Shown here in pieces: positions 5,125 through 5,694 of a stretch of DNA of 5,694 nucleotides. Position numbers and translations under genes: made by a program. Origin of the DNA: Pedobacter sp. Its GTDB lineage: Bacteria; Bacteroidota; Bacteroidia; Sphingobacteriales; Sphingobacteriaceae. Where the stretch lies: assembly GCA_028287885.1 (NCBI GenBank), contig JAQBOT010000150.1:1-5694 (forward strand), written 5' to 3'. Position 1 is the stretch's first letter. Every line of letters starts with the position of its first letter. The notes below the pieces were generated by a model. The model was not told the DNA's origin. It saw only the letters and a program-made list of their open reading frames with translations, and searched no databases.

Positions 5125-5694
5125 CTAAATATTTGTTATTGGCCTATATTTTGGAACTAAGACTTTCATAATACACCATGCGATAAGATAAGCTACGGCA
5201 CAAATGCTGAACATAATCGTATAGCCAGTTTCCGTATGCCCGAGCATTTTGAAATGATCAAACAAGGCTCCTCCTAGTTTAGATACCACAACGCCACCTA
5301 AGCCTCCGGCCATTCCTCCAATCCCGATGACGGATCCAATAGATTTTTTTGGAAACATGTCAGAAACAGTCGTGAATATATTTGCAGACCATGCCTGGTG
5401 AGCAGAAGCGCCTATACCAATCAATACAACGGGAATCCAAAAGGATATATGTCCAAGCGGCTGCGCCGCCAGTACAACCAATGGAAACAAAGCGATGATA
5501 AACATCGCCTTCATCCGGCCATCGTAAGGTGTATACCCCTTATTAATGAAGTAGACAGGAAACAATCCCCCGCCAATACTGCCAATCATCGTCATGCTGT
5601 ATAGTATTGTCAGTGGCAATGTTATAGATGTCCCTGTCATTTGATATTGAACGCTTATGTAGGAAGGAAGCCAGAATAAGAAAAACCAACAGAC
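5125..5694 (-). CDS. MFS transporter, hexuronate/anion:cation symporter type, C-terminal part (5' end outside window)
   Basis: The open frame runs from the right edge to a TAG at 5125-5127 and gives the last 189 residues of a major facilitator. It continues upstream of the internal Met at 5638-5640, because the preceding 18 codons read VCWFFLFWLPSYISVQYQ without a stop and fit the family, so that Met is not the start. Membrane segments lie at roughly 26-50, 62-80, 84-108, 118-146 and 157-180 of the fragment, equal to the C-terminal half of a 12-helix carrier. Typical ExuT/ACS-family (2.A.1.14) stretches are GRMKAM (59-64), HQAWSANIFTTVSDMFPKKS (99-118) and IGSVIGIGGMAGGLGG (119-134). Relatives import hexuronates such as galacturonate or glucuronate with a cation across the inner membrane; the actual substrate cannot be told from this half. 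The gene converges on the lipoprotein gene with a 74-bp gap. Confidence 0.9.
   Translation of the reverse strand, partial: VCWFFLFWLPSYISVQYQMTGTSITLPLTILYSMTMIGSIGGGLFPVYFINKGYTPYDGRMKAMFIIALFPLVVLAAQPLGHISFWIPVVLIGIGASAHQAWSANIFTTVSDMFPKKSIGSVIGIGGMAGGLGGVVVSKLGGALFDHFKMLGHTETGYTIMFSICAVAYLIAWCIMKVLVPKYRPITNI

Noticed and set aside
5398..5604. Plus-strand open frame inside the MFS gene
   Set aside because: It is a shadow of the transporter frame, and its translation has no family signature.

Overview
The window looks like chromosomal DNA of a Bacteroidota bacterium, most likely near Sphingobacteriaceae (Pedobacter-like). This rests on three things: AT-rich intergenic DNA with A-rich rather than Shine-Dalgarno translation starts; a perfect TAnnTTTG -7 element with a TTTG -33 element in front of the tRNA; and proteins whose style fits the phylum (an SVAC-KKK lipoprotein, a leaderless BtuF-like protein, a hexuronate-type MFS carrier). 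The genus is an inference from memory of family sequences.

Layout. A tRNA-Leu(UAG) gene on the minus strand is cut by the left edge (1-54), with its promoter at about 77-106. A minus-strand run follows, transcribed right to left: glgA (3777-2371), glgC (2360-1089), then a BtuF-like binding protein (1031-234). glgA and glgC are 10 bp apart. glgC and the BtuF-like gene are 57 bp apart, and that gap holds a perfect 10-bp hairpin. A 424-bp AT-rich intergenic region (3778-4201) separates glgA from a divergent plus-strand lipoprotein gene (4202-5050) and carries four copies of a TTGTTAA half-site. A short convergent gap (5051-5124) follows, then the C-terminal part of an MFS anion/sugar-acid transporter on the minus strand, cut by the right edge.

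Function. GlgC makes ADP-glucose from glucose-1-phosphate and ATP, and GlgA polymerises it into alpha-1,4-glucan, so together they are the committed part of glycogen synthesis. No branching enzyme, phosphorylase or debranching enzyme is visible here. The GlgC resembles the plant/cyanobacterial kind more than the E. coli kind, including at residues tied to allosteric control. The BtuF-like protein lacks an export signal, and its link to glycogen is not evident beyond position and strand. The lipoprotein has a long Pro-Val/Ile spacer and a beta-rich, YD-like C-terminal domain of unknown function.

No clearly new multi-gene system is visible. The items most worth a second look are the half-site cluster between glgA and the lipoprotein gene, the regulatory residues of GlgC, and the lipoprotein architecture.
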